A DNA stretch of 64,000 nucleotides from Oceanisphaera pacifica (GCF_017498065.1 NZ_JAGDFX010000004.1:1-64000), one strand, 5' to 3'; numbered from the stretch's first letter, positions 25,072 to 33,840 are shown. Notes: a model not told the origin generated them from the letters alone. A program made the numbers and translations.

Positions 25072-26364
25072 TTACCTCTTGCCCATGGCCTGCCAGGCCA
25101 AGGTGTGTTTTAGAGCACCACAGGCTGCCATAATATTCAGCCCCATATTACGGCCCGCTGCCAGCAGGGGATCATTATTTGAAAATAATAATGCCAATGC
25201 TGAGGTTATGCCCACCAGATTTGCTTGATCGCCTTGGCGTGCTTGGCCATAACGACTTAGCATCTGATATCCGCCTATATTGGCTAACGCCTGCTCGCTA
25301 CAAGCCGAGTCATTTAGGCTTGGCTTATTTGAACTGCCAGGCGCCGGCGCATTAGTGCGAGCAAATGACAATGTTTGTCGCGTTTGTTCAATTAAGGCGG
25401 CCACATCACGCAACCCTAAGTTAAAGCCTTGCCCGGCGATGGGGTGCAATAAGTGCGCGGCATTGCCCACTAACACCACTCTGTGGTGCCAGGGCTTGGG
25501 CACTTCATCTAGCACTAACGGGTAACAATGTCGGGTGCCGGTGCGAATAAAACGCCCAAGTCGGTAGCCAAATGCCTGTTGCAGCTCGCTTAAAAAGTCG
25601 TCTTCGTTCAGCGCCATTAATTGCTCAGCCCGAGCATTGCTCACACACCACACTAAAGAGCTACGCCCCTGACTCATGGGTAAAAGTGCCACTGGGCCTT
25701 GTGCTGTAAAGCGTTCAAACGCGCGGTGTTGATGATGTTGTGCGGTTTGTACGTTGGCAATAATAGCGCTTTGCTGATAATCAAATTGGCGACGCGGCAA
25801 ATTAAGTTGGCGGCTAATAGCGGAGTGATTTCCGTCTGCCCCAACTAATAACCCTGTGGTGAACTGCCGATGGCCGGCAGCACCCTGCTTTTCGCTACTG
25901 TCACTTAAGGTGATAGTGACTGCGTCTTGTGCTTGCTGCCAGCTTTGTATGTGTGTCGGGCAAAATAGGTCAATGGCAGGAGTTTGCAACAATTGCTGGT
26001 ATAACACTTGCCCTATGGGGTTAAGCTCAATCACATAGCCCAGTGCGGGCAAGTTGTAGTCTGTGGCCTGTAAATTAACTTGACCAAAATGACCCCGATC
26101 AGACACCTGAATGTCGGTAATGGGGGTGGCAAGCTCAGCAAACAATGGCCAGAGCCCGAGTTGTTGCAATAAATACTGGCTGTGCCCGGCAATGGCAATG
26201 CTGCGCGCATCAAAACCTGGGTGCAGGTTGTGCTCGGGGCGTGACTTTTCTATTAGCGCAATGCGCAGCGCCAAGCCATTGGAATGCTTCAGCTGGCTTA
26301 AGCCAAGCGCCAGCACGGCGCCTGCCATGCCACCTCCGTTAATTACCACATCATAATGGGTCAT
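25072..26364 (-). CDS. ubiH: 2-octaprenyl-6-methoxyphenol hydroxylase (UbiH)
   Basis: 430 residues, the C1 hydroxylase of ubiquinone synthesis. It has the N-terminal FAD-binding stretch GGGMAGAVLALGL, HPGFDARSIAIAGHS, GADGNHSAISRQL and GNAAHLLHPIAGQGFNLGLRD. About 20 residues of extra Ser/Pro/Asn-rich sequence (near FARTNAPAPGSSNKPSL) form an insert relative to E. coli UbiH. It lies 17 bp after ygfB; pepP, found between these genes in E. coli, is absent. Confidence 0.94.
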   Translation of the reverse strand: MTHYDVVINGGGMAGAVLALGLSQLKHSNGLALRIALIEKSRPEHNLHPGFDARSIAIAGHSQYLLQQLGLWPLFAELATPITDIQVSDRGHFGQVNLQATDYNLPALGYVIELNPIGQVLYQQLLQTPAIDLFCPTHIQSWQQAQDAVTITLSDSSEKQGAAGHRQFTTGLLVGADGNHSAISRQLNLPRRQFDYQQSAIIANVQTAQHHQHRAFERFTAQGPVALLPMSQGRSSLVWCVSNARAEQLMALNEDDFLSELQQAFGYRLGRFIRTGTRHCYPLVLDEVPKPWHHRVVLVGNAAHLLHPIAGQGFNLGLRDVAALIEQTRQTLSFARTNAPAPGSSNKPSLNDSACSEQALANIGGYQMLSRYGQARQGDQANLVGITSALALLFSNNDPLLAAGRNMGLNIMAACGALKHTLAWQAMGKR

Positions 26365-26381
26365 AAGACTAGCCGTCGCTA

Positions 26382-26948
26382 TTAATGCAAAGTGGGTCTT
26401 GGTGGTTGAGTTTGGCCTTTGCCAAATTCTTCAAACGCTAAGGTTGCGCCCAACTTTAGGTGCTCATATAACACCACAAAGGCGGTTTCACTTTCTTCAT
26501 CTTCTTGATCAAAATCGGCTGATACTTGGGTGATGCTGCTAATATCTTGAATAATTTCTTGTAGCTCTTCAGAGGCTTTATAGAGATCTTGCTGCACCAC
26601 ACCAAACCCGGCAAGAAAAGCCGCAGACCATTCCATCATGGCTTCTAGGCGGTCATCGAGGGGATCATCGTCGTGGGGCATTAATAATTCAAATTGCGTT
26701 TGGCTTAGCAGCTCTTCATATACCCGAGAAAACAGCAGGTTAACGGCTTTCTTCACTTCGCTTGGTAACTCAAAGTCGTCGTTTAATAAGGCATTAAAGT
26801 GTTGCTGCCAGCGGGCGTCATTTTGCGCCATGCCACCACAAATAAGCCCACAGATAACCCCGTGGACTTCGGCTGTAGTAACCACCATGTTGTGATGCTC
26901 GAGTAAATCGGTAAATGCATCATAATTTGGACGGGCCTTGTCGTTCAT
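26382..26948 (-). CDS. ygfB: YgfB (UPF0149) family protein
   Basis: 188 residues with the UPF0149 signature EVHGVICGLICGG and the WSAAFLAGFGV segment. In Pseudomonas a YgfB homologue modulates AmpDh3-linked beta-lactam tolerance; the general function is open. It is the first gene of the ygfB-ubiH-ubiI-gcvH unit and is divergent from zapA, as in other gammaproteobacteria. Confidence 0.93.
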   Translation of the reverse strand: MNDKARPNYDAFTDLLEHHNMVVTTAEVHGVICGLICGGMAQNDARWQQHFNALLNDDFELPSEVKKAVNLLFSRVYEELLSQTQFELLMPHDDDPLDDRLEAMMEWSAAFLAGFGVVQQDLYKASEELQEIIQDISSITQVSADFDQEDEESETAFVVLYEHLKLGATLAFEEFGKGQTQPPRPTLH

Positions 26949-27098
26949 CTGCTACTCTATTGGTTAATTGGGGTGAATATAGGGCAGATCCTAGCATTGT
27001 GCCTCCTCTCAGGCCAGTCGCCCCTTGAAACTTATGGTGTTGCGCTATATAGTCGCCAGAATTTATATCGCCACTGCAATCAGCATCTGAGGATCACC

Positions 27099-27419
27099 AT
27101 GACCACAGCCTCAATAGACATTGTTATTCTCGGTCGACCTTACAAGATTGCTTGCCCTGTGGGGCAAGAAACAGCATTGCAGCGAGCGGCAGATACGCTT
27201 AATGAGCGTATTCGCAACTTTAAGCAAAGTGGTAAGTCGGGCTCGAATGAGCAAATAGCCATTATGTTGGCACTTAATGCGTGCCATGACCTTGAGCTTG
27301 AAAAAGATAAGAATCATCAATATGCTGAGGCGATGGATACGCGCATTAAGTTGCTGCAAGAAACCATTGAAGATGCGCTTGCTACCAAGCTAGGTGATGA
27401 GCAAAATAGCGATAATTAG
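27099..27419 (+). CDS. zapA: Cell division protein ZapA
   Basis: A 106-residue FtsZ-ring stabiliser. It starts MTTASIDIVILGRPYKIACPVGQE and has the C-terminal coiled coil DLELEKDKNHQYAEAMDTRIKLLQETIED. I use ATG 27099, with TGAGG 8 nt upstream, instead of the upstream-extended ORF that lacks family similarity. 6S RNA follows about 80 bp downstream, the usual zapA-ssrS order. Confidence 0.96.
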   Translation: MTTASIDIVILGRPYKIACPVGQETALQRAADTLNERIRNFKQSGKSGSNEQIAIMLALNACHDLELEKDKNHQYAEAMDTRIKLLQETIEDALATKLGDEQNSDN

Positions 27420-27502
27420 GTGTTGATGTCACTTAACGATTAAGTACAATTAGCCCATCGCTACAGTAAAATAGCAAATAGATAAGTATAAACCAGTTTA
27501 GC

Positions 27503-27685
27503 TTTCCCTGGGGTGTTCGTCAGTAGGGTGACGTCCCTGAGCCGATAATTAAACCAACAGGAAAGCCGTGTTGTTTACTATTGAGCATGCTCGGCCTGAC
27601 CGAGAAGCCTGCGGTAGATACCGGGTTTCCGCCTTGAACCGTACGGTTCGAGGACTCATACCCACAACGGCACCTTGGGGATCCC
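27503..27685 (+). ncRNA. ssrS: 6S RNA
   Basis: About 183 nt. Recognisable conserved elements are TTCCCTGGGGTGTTCGTCAG at the 5' end, CCCTGAGCCGATA, GAGCATGCTCGG, CCGAGAAGCC, CCTTGAACCGTACGGTTC and the closing stem strand CACCTTGGGGATCCC, in the same order as E. coli 6S RNA. The two ends pair through GGGGTG and CACCTT. It binds and regulates sigma-70 RNA polymerase in stationary phase. Ends are placed by eye; a TATAAA at 27487-27492 may belong to its promoter. Confidence 0.92.
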
Positions 27686-27770
27686 TTCTTTACTCCTCAC
27701 AGACTCCATTTGTCTGTATAAATCCTGTTACAATTTACAATTAGTGTGTGTTAATTGAATAGGTCATGAT

Positions 27771-27998
27771 ATGAACGAGCAACCTAATAATCCTTTGCAT
27801 GGTATTACTCTTAAAGCCCTTCTCACCGAATTGGTGGACAGTCTTGGCTGGGAAGAGCTGGCGCGACGAGTGAATATTAATTGTTTTAAGAGCAACCCAA
27901 GTATTAAGTCGAGCTTAACCTTTTTACGCCGCACCCCCTGGGCCCGCGCCGAAGTAGAAGCCGTGTATTTAGAGCTTAAGAGCAATGTTGAATTTTGA
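27771..27998 (+). CDS. VF530 family DNA-binding protein (DUF2132)
   Basis: A 75-residue protein starting [34 protein letters not shown] and containing [22 protein letters not shown], the hallmark of the VF530 family, small proteins with a homeodomain-like or helical fold thought to bind DNA. It lies between ssrS and the 5-formyl-THF cyclo-ligase gene, a place where E. coli has nothing. The last residues SNVEF and the stop TGA come from a GAGCAATGTTGAATTTTGA repeat arm. Confidence 0.9.
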   Translation: MNEQPNNPLHGITLKALLTELVDSLGWEELARRVNINCFKSNPSIKSSLTFLRRTPWARAEVEAVYLELKSNVEF

Positions 27999-28649
27999 AT
28001 GTTGAATGTTGAATGTTGAATGAAGGTCAAGAGACTAAGACACCTTGCAACGAAACCCGCGAAAACCGCTAAAAAATAGAGATAAGATCTGAAAGAGCTT
28101 TTGATTGTAAGAGCAGACACAAAGCTTATAAGACAGTGTGTTTAGCATTTACTATGATAATTTTCGCTCTTATGGTGATCTTTTCGTGGGTTTAGCGGGT
28201 TTCGTTGCAAAAGGGCTTAGTGTTGAGTGTTTAAAGTCAAAAGATTAAGACTCTTTGCAACGGAATCCACTGAAAACACGGAAAAATAGGGATCAGATCT
28301 GAAAAAGACTGTTCATGGTAAGAGCAGACACAAAGCTTATAAAACAGTGTGTTTAGCATTTACTATGATAATTTTCGCTCTTATGGTGATCTTTTCGTGG
28401 GGTTAGCGGATTTCGTTGCAAAAGGGCCTAGTCTTGAGTGTTTGTCAGTTAATTCAACATACAAAATCTAGCATTCAACATTGCCCTTATGGGTTTTGCT
28501 CTTACCATTAAGATTTTTCGCTCTTATGTTGATCTTTTCGTGGGTTTCGTGGATTCCGTGGCAAAAAGGTTTAGTGTTGAGTGTTTGTCAATTAATTCAA
28601 CATTCAAAATTTAACATTCAACATTGCCCTTAAAGTGGAGGTTTGGTTA
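27999..28649. repeat. Tandem class A elements between the VF530 gene and fau
   Basis: Two class A copies of the GTGTGTTTAGCATTTACT variant lie head to tail (about 28045-28210 and 28255-28421), followed by a right arm near 28500-28563. Outer arms are TTTTGAATGTTGAATG at 27990-28020 and TTCAACATTCAAAATTTAAC at 28600-28625. The right outer arm ends about 25 bp before the fau start codon, so any fau promoter must lie in or beyond the repeat. Confidence 0.85.
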
Positions 28650-29228
28650 ATGATGGTTAGGCAGACTATTCGCCGGCAGGTGAGAGAGGCTCGTCGTCAA
28701 TTGAGCCATGCTCAGCAAGCCTCGGCGGCATTGCGCGTGGTGCAACATGTTGCTCAAGACGCTTACCTCGCTGATGCCAACAAAGTGGCTTTGTATTTAG
28801 CCAATGATGGCGAGCTAGACCCACAACCGCTAATTGATTGGTATTGGGCTAGAAATACACAAGTTTACTTGCCGGTGTTACACCCTTTTAGTACTGGGCA
28901 CTTGCTTTTTTTGCGCTATACCCCAAACACGACCATGACGCACAACCGCTTTGGTATTCGCGAGCCTAAGCTTGATATTCGCCTACTTATCCCTAAAAAC
29001 GAACTTGATGTAATTTATACGCCCTTAGTGGCGTTTGATGCTAGGGGTAATCGCATGGGCATGGGTGGCGGCTTTTATGACCGCACTCTTAGTGCTTGGC
29101 AACAAGGCACAGGCCCTAGACCTGTCGGCTTGGCGCATAACTGCCAGCAGCTAGCAGCCATTGCTATCGATCACTGGGGTATCCCCCTACCCGAACTGAT
29201 TACCCCAGATCAACACTGGCGGTTTTAA
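28650..29228 (+). CDS. fau: 5-formyltetrahydrofolate cyclo-ligase
   Basis: 192 residues. The enzyme converts 5-formyl-THF to methenyl-THF with ATP. It has KVALYLANDGELDPQPLI, the substrate region FGIREPKLD, and the conserved GNRMGMGGGFYDRTL loop. ATG 28650 has GGAGG 8 nt upstream; the GTG at 28635 overlaps that site and is rejected. In E. coli the homologue (ygfA/fau) follows ssrS directly; here a VF530 gene and two repeat elements lie between them. Confidence 0.95.
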   Translation: MMVRQTIRRQVREARRQLSHAQQASAALRVVQHVAQDAYLADANKVALYLANDGELDPQPLIDWYWARNTQVYLPVLHPFSTGHLLFLRYTPNTTMTHNRFGIREPKLDIRLLIPKNELDVIYTPLVAFDARGNRMGMGGGFYDRTLSAWQQGTGPRPVGLAHNCQQLAAIAIDHWGIPLPELITPDQHWRF

Positions 29229-29560
29229 AAGCAATGCTATTAAAAGCAATGTTGAATTTTGAGTGTTGAATGTTGAGTGAAGTTCAAAAGATCAAGACTC
29301 TTTGCCACGGAATCCACTGAATCCACGGAAAAATAGGGATAAGATCTGAAAAGAGCTTTTGATTGTAAGAGCTAAAAGATAGCTGGAAGCGATAAGCTAA
29401 AAGCTGGAAGTAAAACCGAAAATATTAGCTTTCGGCTTCAGACTTCCAGCTATCGGTGATCTTGCTCTTACTATTAAGATTTTTCGCTCTTATGGTGATC
29501 TTTTCGTGGGTTTAGCGGATTTCGTTGCAAAAAAGCTTAGTATTGAGTGTTTGCTTTAGC
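29229..29560. repeat. Class A element (type copy 3) between fau and rpiA
   Basis: The 229 bp copy at 29302-29530 closely matches 21299-21526 and 19621-19849. It is preceded by the outer arm AGCAATGTTGAATTTTGAG, which starts some 20 bp after the fau stop, and followed by TTAGTATTGAGTGTTTGC. Confidence 0.9.
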
Positions 29561-29583
29561 TTGGTGGTTTGATAAAGACAAGT

Positions 29584-29592
29584 TGCTATAAT
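29584..29592 (+). promoter_or_regulatory. Extended -10 promoter upstream of rpiA
   Basis: TTGCTATAAT contains a perfect TATAAT (29587-29592) with an upstream TG one base away, the extended -10 form. No good -35 box is at the right distance. It lies 57 bp before the rpiA start and just outside the class A element. Confidence 0.6.
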
Positions 29593-29648
29593 GCCTGCAT
29601 TAGCAATGGCGAGTGTCGCCACATACCACCTTAAAGCAGAGAGCAATA

Positions 29649-30302
29649 ATGACACAAGATGAAATGAAAAAAGCGGCCGGTTGGGCGGCGTTAGAGTATG
29701 TAACCGCCGGCAGTATTGTGGGTGTGGGGACAGGCTCAACAGTGAATCACTTTATTGATGCGCTTGCTAGCGTTAAAGACCAGATTAAAGGCGCCGTTTC
29801 TAGCTCTGAAGCCTCTAGCATCCGCCTGCAAGAACTCGGCATTAAGTTATTTGATTTAAATGAAATCAGTGAGTTTGCGGTTTATGTAGACGGTGCCGAT
29901 GAAATTGACCCTAGCATGGCCATGATAAAAGGCGGAGGGGCGGCCTTAACTCGCGAAAAAATAGTGGCCGCAGTAGCAGAGCGTTTTGTGTGTATTGTCG
30001 ATGGCACTAAAACAGTGGATGTGATGGGTCAGTTTCCACTACCGGTAGAAGTGATCCCCATGGCCCGCGAATATGTGGCACGAGAGCTGACCAAGCTTGG
30101 GGGCCAGCCGGTGTATCGCGAAGGCGTGGTGACTGATAACGGCAACCATATTTTAGATGTGCACGGTTTATCGATTACCGAGCCTGTTGCCCTTGAAGCT
30201 CGCATTAATGCCATTGTGGGCGTGGTAACCAATGGATTATTTGCCGAGCGCGGCGCCGATGTACTGTTAGTCGGCACCCCCGAGGGTGTGGTTAAGAAGT
30301 AG
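29649..30302 (+). CDS. rpiA: Ribose-5-phosphate isomerase A
   Basis: 217 residues, interconverts ribose-5-phosphate and ribulose-5-phosphate. [51 protein letters not shown] and [11 protein letters not shown] are all standard RpiA motifs, including the catalytic Asp/Glu of DGADE. ATG 29649 ([18 protein letters not shown]) matches the E. coli start; the longer ORF is not supported. An AAGGCAATGTTGAATTG repeat arm starts about 12 bp after the stop. Confidence 0.96.
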   Translation: MTQDEMKKAAGWAALEYVTAGSIVGVGTGSTVNHFIDALASVKDQIKGAVSSSEASSIRLQELGIKLFDLNEISEFAVYVDGADEIDPSMAMIKGGGAALTREKIVAAVAERFVCIVDGTKTVDVMGQFPLPVEVIPMAREYVARELTKLGGQPVYREGVVTDNGNHILDVHGLSITEPVALEARINAIVGVVTNGLFAERGADVLLVGTPEGVVKK

Positions 30303-30963
30303 CGCTATTAAAGGCAATGTTGAATTGTGAATGTTGAGTGAAGGTCAAAAGATCAAGATTAAAGACTTTTTGCCACGGAATACACGGAAGAACACGGAAA
30401 AATAGGGATAAGATCTGAAAAATAGCTGGAAGCGATAAGCTGGAAGCGATAAGCTGGAAGCGATAAGCTGGAAGCGATAAGCTGGAAGCGATAAGCTGGA
30501 AGCCTGGAGTAAAAGTACCGCAGTGTTTTGGCTTAGCTATCGGTGATCTTGCTCTTACTATAAAAATTTCGCTCTTATGGTGATCTTTTCGTGGGTTTAG
30601 CGGGTTTCGTGGCAAAAGGGCTGAGTGTTGAGTGTTTGTCAGTTAATTCAACATTCAAAATTTAACATCCAACATTGCCCTTACGGCCTTTGCTCTTACT
30701 ATTAAGATTTTTCGCTCTTATGTTGATCTTTTCGTGGGTTTAGCGGGTTTCGTTGCAAAAGGGCTGAGTATTGAGTGTTTGTCAGTTAATCCAACATTCA
30801 AAATTTAGCATTCAACATTGCCCTTACGGCCTTTGCTCTTACCATTAATAATTCTCGTTCTTATGTAAGCTTAATTTTTCCGTGGGTTTCGTGGATTCCG
30901 TGGCAAAGGGCTTAGTATTGAGTGTTTGTCAGTTAATTCAACATCCAACATTGCCCTTACGGG
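30303..30963. repeat. Class A elements between rpiA and modC
   Basis: A class A copy (about 30369-30614) contains a 14 bp tandem array in its centre. After it come two further right arms with GTTAATTCAACATTCAAAAT outer arms (about 30620-30790 and 30850-30960). The region joins two convergent genes and has no ordinary terminator. Confidence 0.8.
30424..30502. repeat. 14 bp tandem array (AGCTGGAAGCGATA)x5.6
   Basis: Five perfect head-to-tail copies of AGCTGGAAGCGATA plus a partial sixth, inside the class A copy at 30369-30614. Other class A copies have one such unit at the same place, so this is a local expansion. Confidence 0.92.
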
Positions 30964-32028
30964 TTAGCTTAATAAAGCGGCGGCTTTGATCAGGGCGTAG
31001 CAGTGGCTGCCTTCGGTTAGGTTTAATTGGCTGACTGAGTAGGCGGACAGTTGCGCCGGTATTTGTTGGCCACCGGCAAGCGTTAAACGTAATAATACGC
31101 TGCCTGTTGCTGCTGGCGTGATGCTTAATACCTTGGCAGGTAATTGATTGACTATCGAAATATTGGCAACCGGCGCCAGCGCTATGCTTACATCGCTGGC
31201 TAAAATGCGCACTCGGGCTGGGCCTGCGCCTGCTGGATTATTGCCTGCTAACCATAAGCGCCCTGCTTCGCTGTCAAACGGGAGGCGACCATCGGCTAAT
31301 GACTCAGTAATGCGCCCTTCTATAATGCCGGCGACTTGCTCATAACGATATAAAGGGGTATTGGGTCTGGCCAGTGCTTGCTGCAAGCTGTCGTTATGAA
31401 TAATGCGCCCTTTATCCATTAACAGCACCCTATTCGCTAAGCGCTCTACCTCTATGGGAGCGTGGGTCACATAAAAAATGGGCACCTTGGCCTGCTCCGA
31501 TAAATGCTCTAGCAGCGGCATAATCTCTTGTTTGGCACCATTGTCGAGCGCCGACAAGGGTTCATCTAGCAATAATAATTCGGGGCTGGTTAATAACGCT
31601 CGCCCTATTGCCACTCGCTGGCGTTGGCCACCCGAGAGTTGCTCGCCCCCTTGTTGCAATAACGGCGTTAGACCTAACCAATCAATAAGCTGGTCTTTGT
31701 CCTCTCGTCGCTGCGCTTGTGGCAGGCGGCGCCAGCCATATTCGAGATTTTTTTGCACCGACAAATGCGGGAATAAACTGGCTTCTTGAAACACATAGCC
31801 TAAGCGCCGTTTATAAGTGGGCACAAACAAGGTCTCGTCTTGCCAGCATTGTTGGCCTAACCAAAAACGCCCCTTACACTGCTCTAAACCGGCAATGGCT
31901 CGCAGTAAGGTGGTTTTACCACACCCCGAGGGGCCAAACAGAGCGGTAACGCCGGTGGCAGGTAGGGTAAAGTCGACATCTAACTGAAAGTTTTTTCGCT
32001 GTACCTGAAAAGCGGCTTGAATGGTCAT
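30964..32028 (-). CDS. modC: Molybdate ABC transporter ATP-binding protein
   Basis: 354 residues. Walker A GPSGCGKTT (32-40), signature LSGGQRQRVAIGRAL, Walker B LLLLDEPLSALD and the H-loop YVTHAPIEVERL are intact. The C-terminal MOP/TOBE domain (RVRILASDVSIAL ... SVLLRLTLAGGQQIPAQLS) binds molybdate in this family. Its start overlaps the modB stop by 4 nt. It powers molybdate uptake through ModB. Confidence 0.96.
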   Translation of the reverse strand: MTIQAAFQVQRKNFQLDVDFTLPATGVTALFGPSGCGKTTLLRAIAGLEQCKGRFWLGQQCWQDETLFVPTYKRRLGYVFQEASLFPHLSVQKNLEYGWRRLPQAQRREDKDQLIDWLGLTPLLQQGGEQLSGGQRQRVAIGRALLTSPELLLLDEPLSALDNGAKQEIMPLLEHLSEQAKVPIFYVTHAPIEVERLANRVLLMDKGRIIHNDSLQQALARPNTPLYRYEQVAGIIEGRITESLADGRLPFDSEAGRLWLAGNNPAGAGPARVRILASDVSIALAPVANISIVNQLPAKVLSITPAATGSVLLRLTLAGGQQIPAQLSAYSVSQLNLTEGSHCYALIKAAALLS

Positions 32029-32708
32029 ACTCGCACCACCGAAAAACGTCGATTTAAGGCATATACGGCCAATAAAATACTAAATGATAGCACCAGCAAT
32101 ATTCCTGACAGTAAATGTGCCTGACCGTATTGTAGGGTTTCTACGTGATCGTAAATGGCAATAGACACTACTTGGGTTACGCCTGGAATATTACCGCCAA
32201 TCATTAGTACCACGCCAAACTCACCCAAAGTATGAGCAAAGCCCAGCACCACAGCGGTTAAAAAACCATTGCGCGCCAATGGCAGCACCACAGTAAAAAA
32301 GCGGTCGAGGGGAGAAGCCCGTAAGGTAGCCGCCACTTCAAGCGGCCTGCTGCCTAAGTTGGCAAAGGCCCCTTGCAGCGGCTGCACCACAAAGGGCAGA
32401 GAATAAAAGGCAGAGCCAATTACTAAGCCGGTAAAACTAAAGGCCAGTGTGCCGCCGCCCAAGGCGTGAGATATTTTGCCAAAAATACCGTTTGGCCCTA
32501 GCGCCAGCAGCATATAAAAACCCAGCACCACAGGGGGTAGCACTAATGGCAGCGCCACCATGGCCTCAACCACGGTTTTAAAGCGGTTTTGAGTTTGGCT
32601 TAGCCACCAAGCCAGCGGCATACCGATGATCAATAACACCACCACGGTAATACCCGCTAGGCGCAGTGTAACTAAAAGCGCGGTAATATCATCCGCAGAC
32701 AAGGACAT
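32025..32708 (-). CDS. modB: Molybdate ABC transporter permease
   Basis: A 227-residue inner-membrane permease with about five or six helices (VVLLIIGMPLAWWLS, MVALPLVLPPVVLGFYMLLALG, LTAVVLGFAHTLGEFGVVLMIGG, LLSGILLVLSFSILLAVYAL). The EAA loop EVAATLRASPLDRFFTVVLPLA is the ModC docking site. Length and motifs match ModB. It is separated from modA by 215 bp with a long hairpin. Confidence 0.95.
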   Translation of the reverse strand: MSLSADDITALLVTLRLAGITVVVLLIIGMPLAWWLSQTQNRFKTVVEAMVALPLVLPPVVLGFYMLLALGPNGIFGKISHALGGGTLAFSFTGLVIGSAFYSLPFVVQPLQGAFANLGSRPLEVAATLRASPLDRFFTVVLPLARNGFLTAVVLGFAHTLGEFGVVLMIGGNIPGVTQVVSIAIYDHVETLQYGQAHLLSGILLVLSFSILLAVYALNRRFSVVRV

Positions 32709-32923
32709 ATTGGTTCCTTTTGGGGCTTACGGCTGATAGCTGTCAGCTATCAGCCGTAAGCTGTCAGTTAAAGAAAAAGCCTTTCTGCTTCGCAGAATCC
32801 ACAGCTAAAGCGTGGAACTACAGAAAACCCAGATCTTGGGTCATTGCGAGGCAGCTCAATTTTTACCTGACCGCTGAAAGCTGATAGCTGATAGCTGATA
32901 GCTGACGGCTGACGGCTGACGGA
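32709..32923. repeat. Hairpin and GCTGATAGCTGACGG tract between modA and modB
   Basis: A perfect 16 bp inverted repeat with a 3-base loop occupies 32726-32760 (CTTACGGCTGATAGCT and its complement). At 32872-32922 the 7-mers GCTGATA and GCTGACG are repeated in tandem. A fragment of a class B end (GGGTCATTGCGAGGC) lies near 32837. All are between two genes of one operon, so they are expected in the mod transcript. Confidence 0.88.
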
Positions 32924-33685
32924 TTAAAGCTGCTCTTGAGTCGTCACACTATAACCGTAAGATTCGATAACTTTAACTGCTTCTGGTGAACGGATATAGT
33001 CTAATAAATCTCGTGAGGCTTGATTGTCTTTTAACAATACCGCTTGCTGCACAATGGGGTCGTACATGTCGCTTGGTACTTCCCAGTGTGAGCCGCTTTT
33101 ATACTCGCCATTTTTAAATACTTGAGACTTGGCAACAAAACCCAGCTCGGCGTTTTCGCTGTATACATACTGATAAGCTTGACCAATATTTTCGCCACGC
33201 ACCATTTTTGGTTGCAAGGCATCCCAAAATTCCAGCTCAGTTAAGGTTTGCTGAGCAGCGCGACCATAAGGAGCGGTTTTAGGGTTAGCAATAGAGATGT
33301 GATTAAAGGCTTGGTCTTTTAGCACATTAAGATCGCCATCTACCGTCTTATCTTGTGGGCTCCATAACACCAGTGTGCCAAGGGCATAGGTAAAACGGGT
33401 GTCGGCAATGGCGACCTCTTCTTCATCTAACAAAATAGGGCGGGCATCGTCGGCGGCTAAAAAGATGTCGTAAGGGGCGCCGTTTTTAATTTGCGCATAT
33501 AATTTGCCCGTTGCACCAGATGATACCAGCACATTATGGCCAGTTTGCTCACCAAACGACTCACCCAATTGCTTCATCACATCAATAAAGTTGGCCGCTA
33601 CCGCTACCTGAATGTCGTCTGCAAACGTCGGCGCTGTGCACCCCAAGGCCGCGACCAATACCGATACTTTAAATGTTTTATTCAT
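32924..33685 (-). CDS. modA: Molybdate-binding periplasmic protein
   Basis: A 253-residue solute-binding protein with a signal peptide (MNKTFKVSVLVAALGCTAPTFA). VAVAANFIDVMKQL and VSSGATGKLYAQIKNGAPYDIFLAADDARP are the oxyanion-binding segments of ModA. AELGFVAKSQV near the C-terminal part is also typical. It is the first gene of modABC and is divergent from modE. Confidence 0.96.
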   Translation of the reverse strand: MNKTFKVSVLVAALGCTAPTFADDIQVAVAANFIDVMKQLGESFGEQTGHNVLVSSGATGKLYAQIKNGAPYDIFLAADDARPILLDEEEVAIADTRFTYALGTLVLWSPQDKTVDGDLNVLKDQAFNHISIANPKTAPYGRAAQQTLTELEFWDALQPKMVRGENIGQAYQYVYSENAELGFVAKSQVFKNGEYKSGSHWEVPSDMYDPIVQQAVLLKDNQASRDLLDYIRSPEAVKVIESYGYSVTTQEQL

Positions 33686-33701
33686 GGTGGTGATATCCTT
33701 T

Positions 33702-33725
33702 GGCTATATAATTAAATGCATAACG
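33702..33725 (-). promoter_or_regulatory. Putative ModE operator 1
   Basis: GGCTATATA-N6-TGCATAACG fits the ModE operator (CGTTATAT ... TACATAACG in E. coli modA), with the right half almost exact. It is 17 bp upstream of the modA start codon, a position where ModE-Mo would block transcription or its start. Confidence 0.7.
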
Positions 33726-33737
33726 CTAGCACTCTAT

Positions 33738-33761
33738 CGCTATATAGATAAAAATACAACG
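33738..33761. promoter_or_regulatory. Putative ModE operator 2
   Basis: CGCTATATA with a second half AATACAACG, giving a second operator-like palindrome 12 bp from the first. It is weaker than site 1 by eye. It lies between modA and modE, so it could also serve modE autoregulation. Confidence 0.5.
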
Positions 33762-33840
33762 CTAGGCTTACGTAAATTATTATTTGAAGTGCCCTGCCCG
33801 CTTGGGGACAATGAGTGGCGCCAACCTCAAGGACTTTTTT

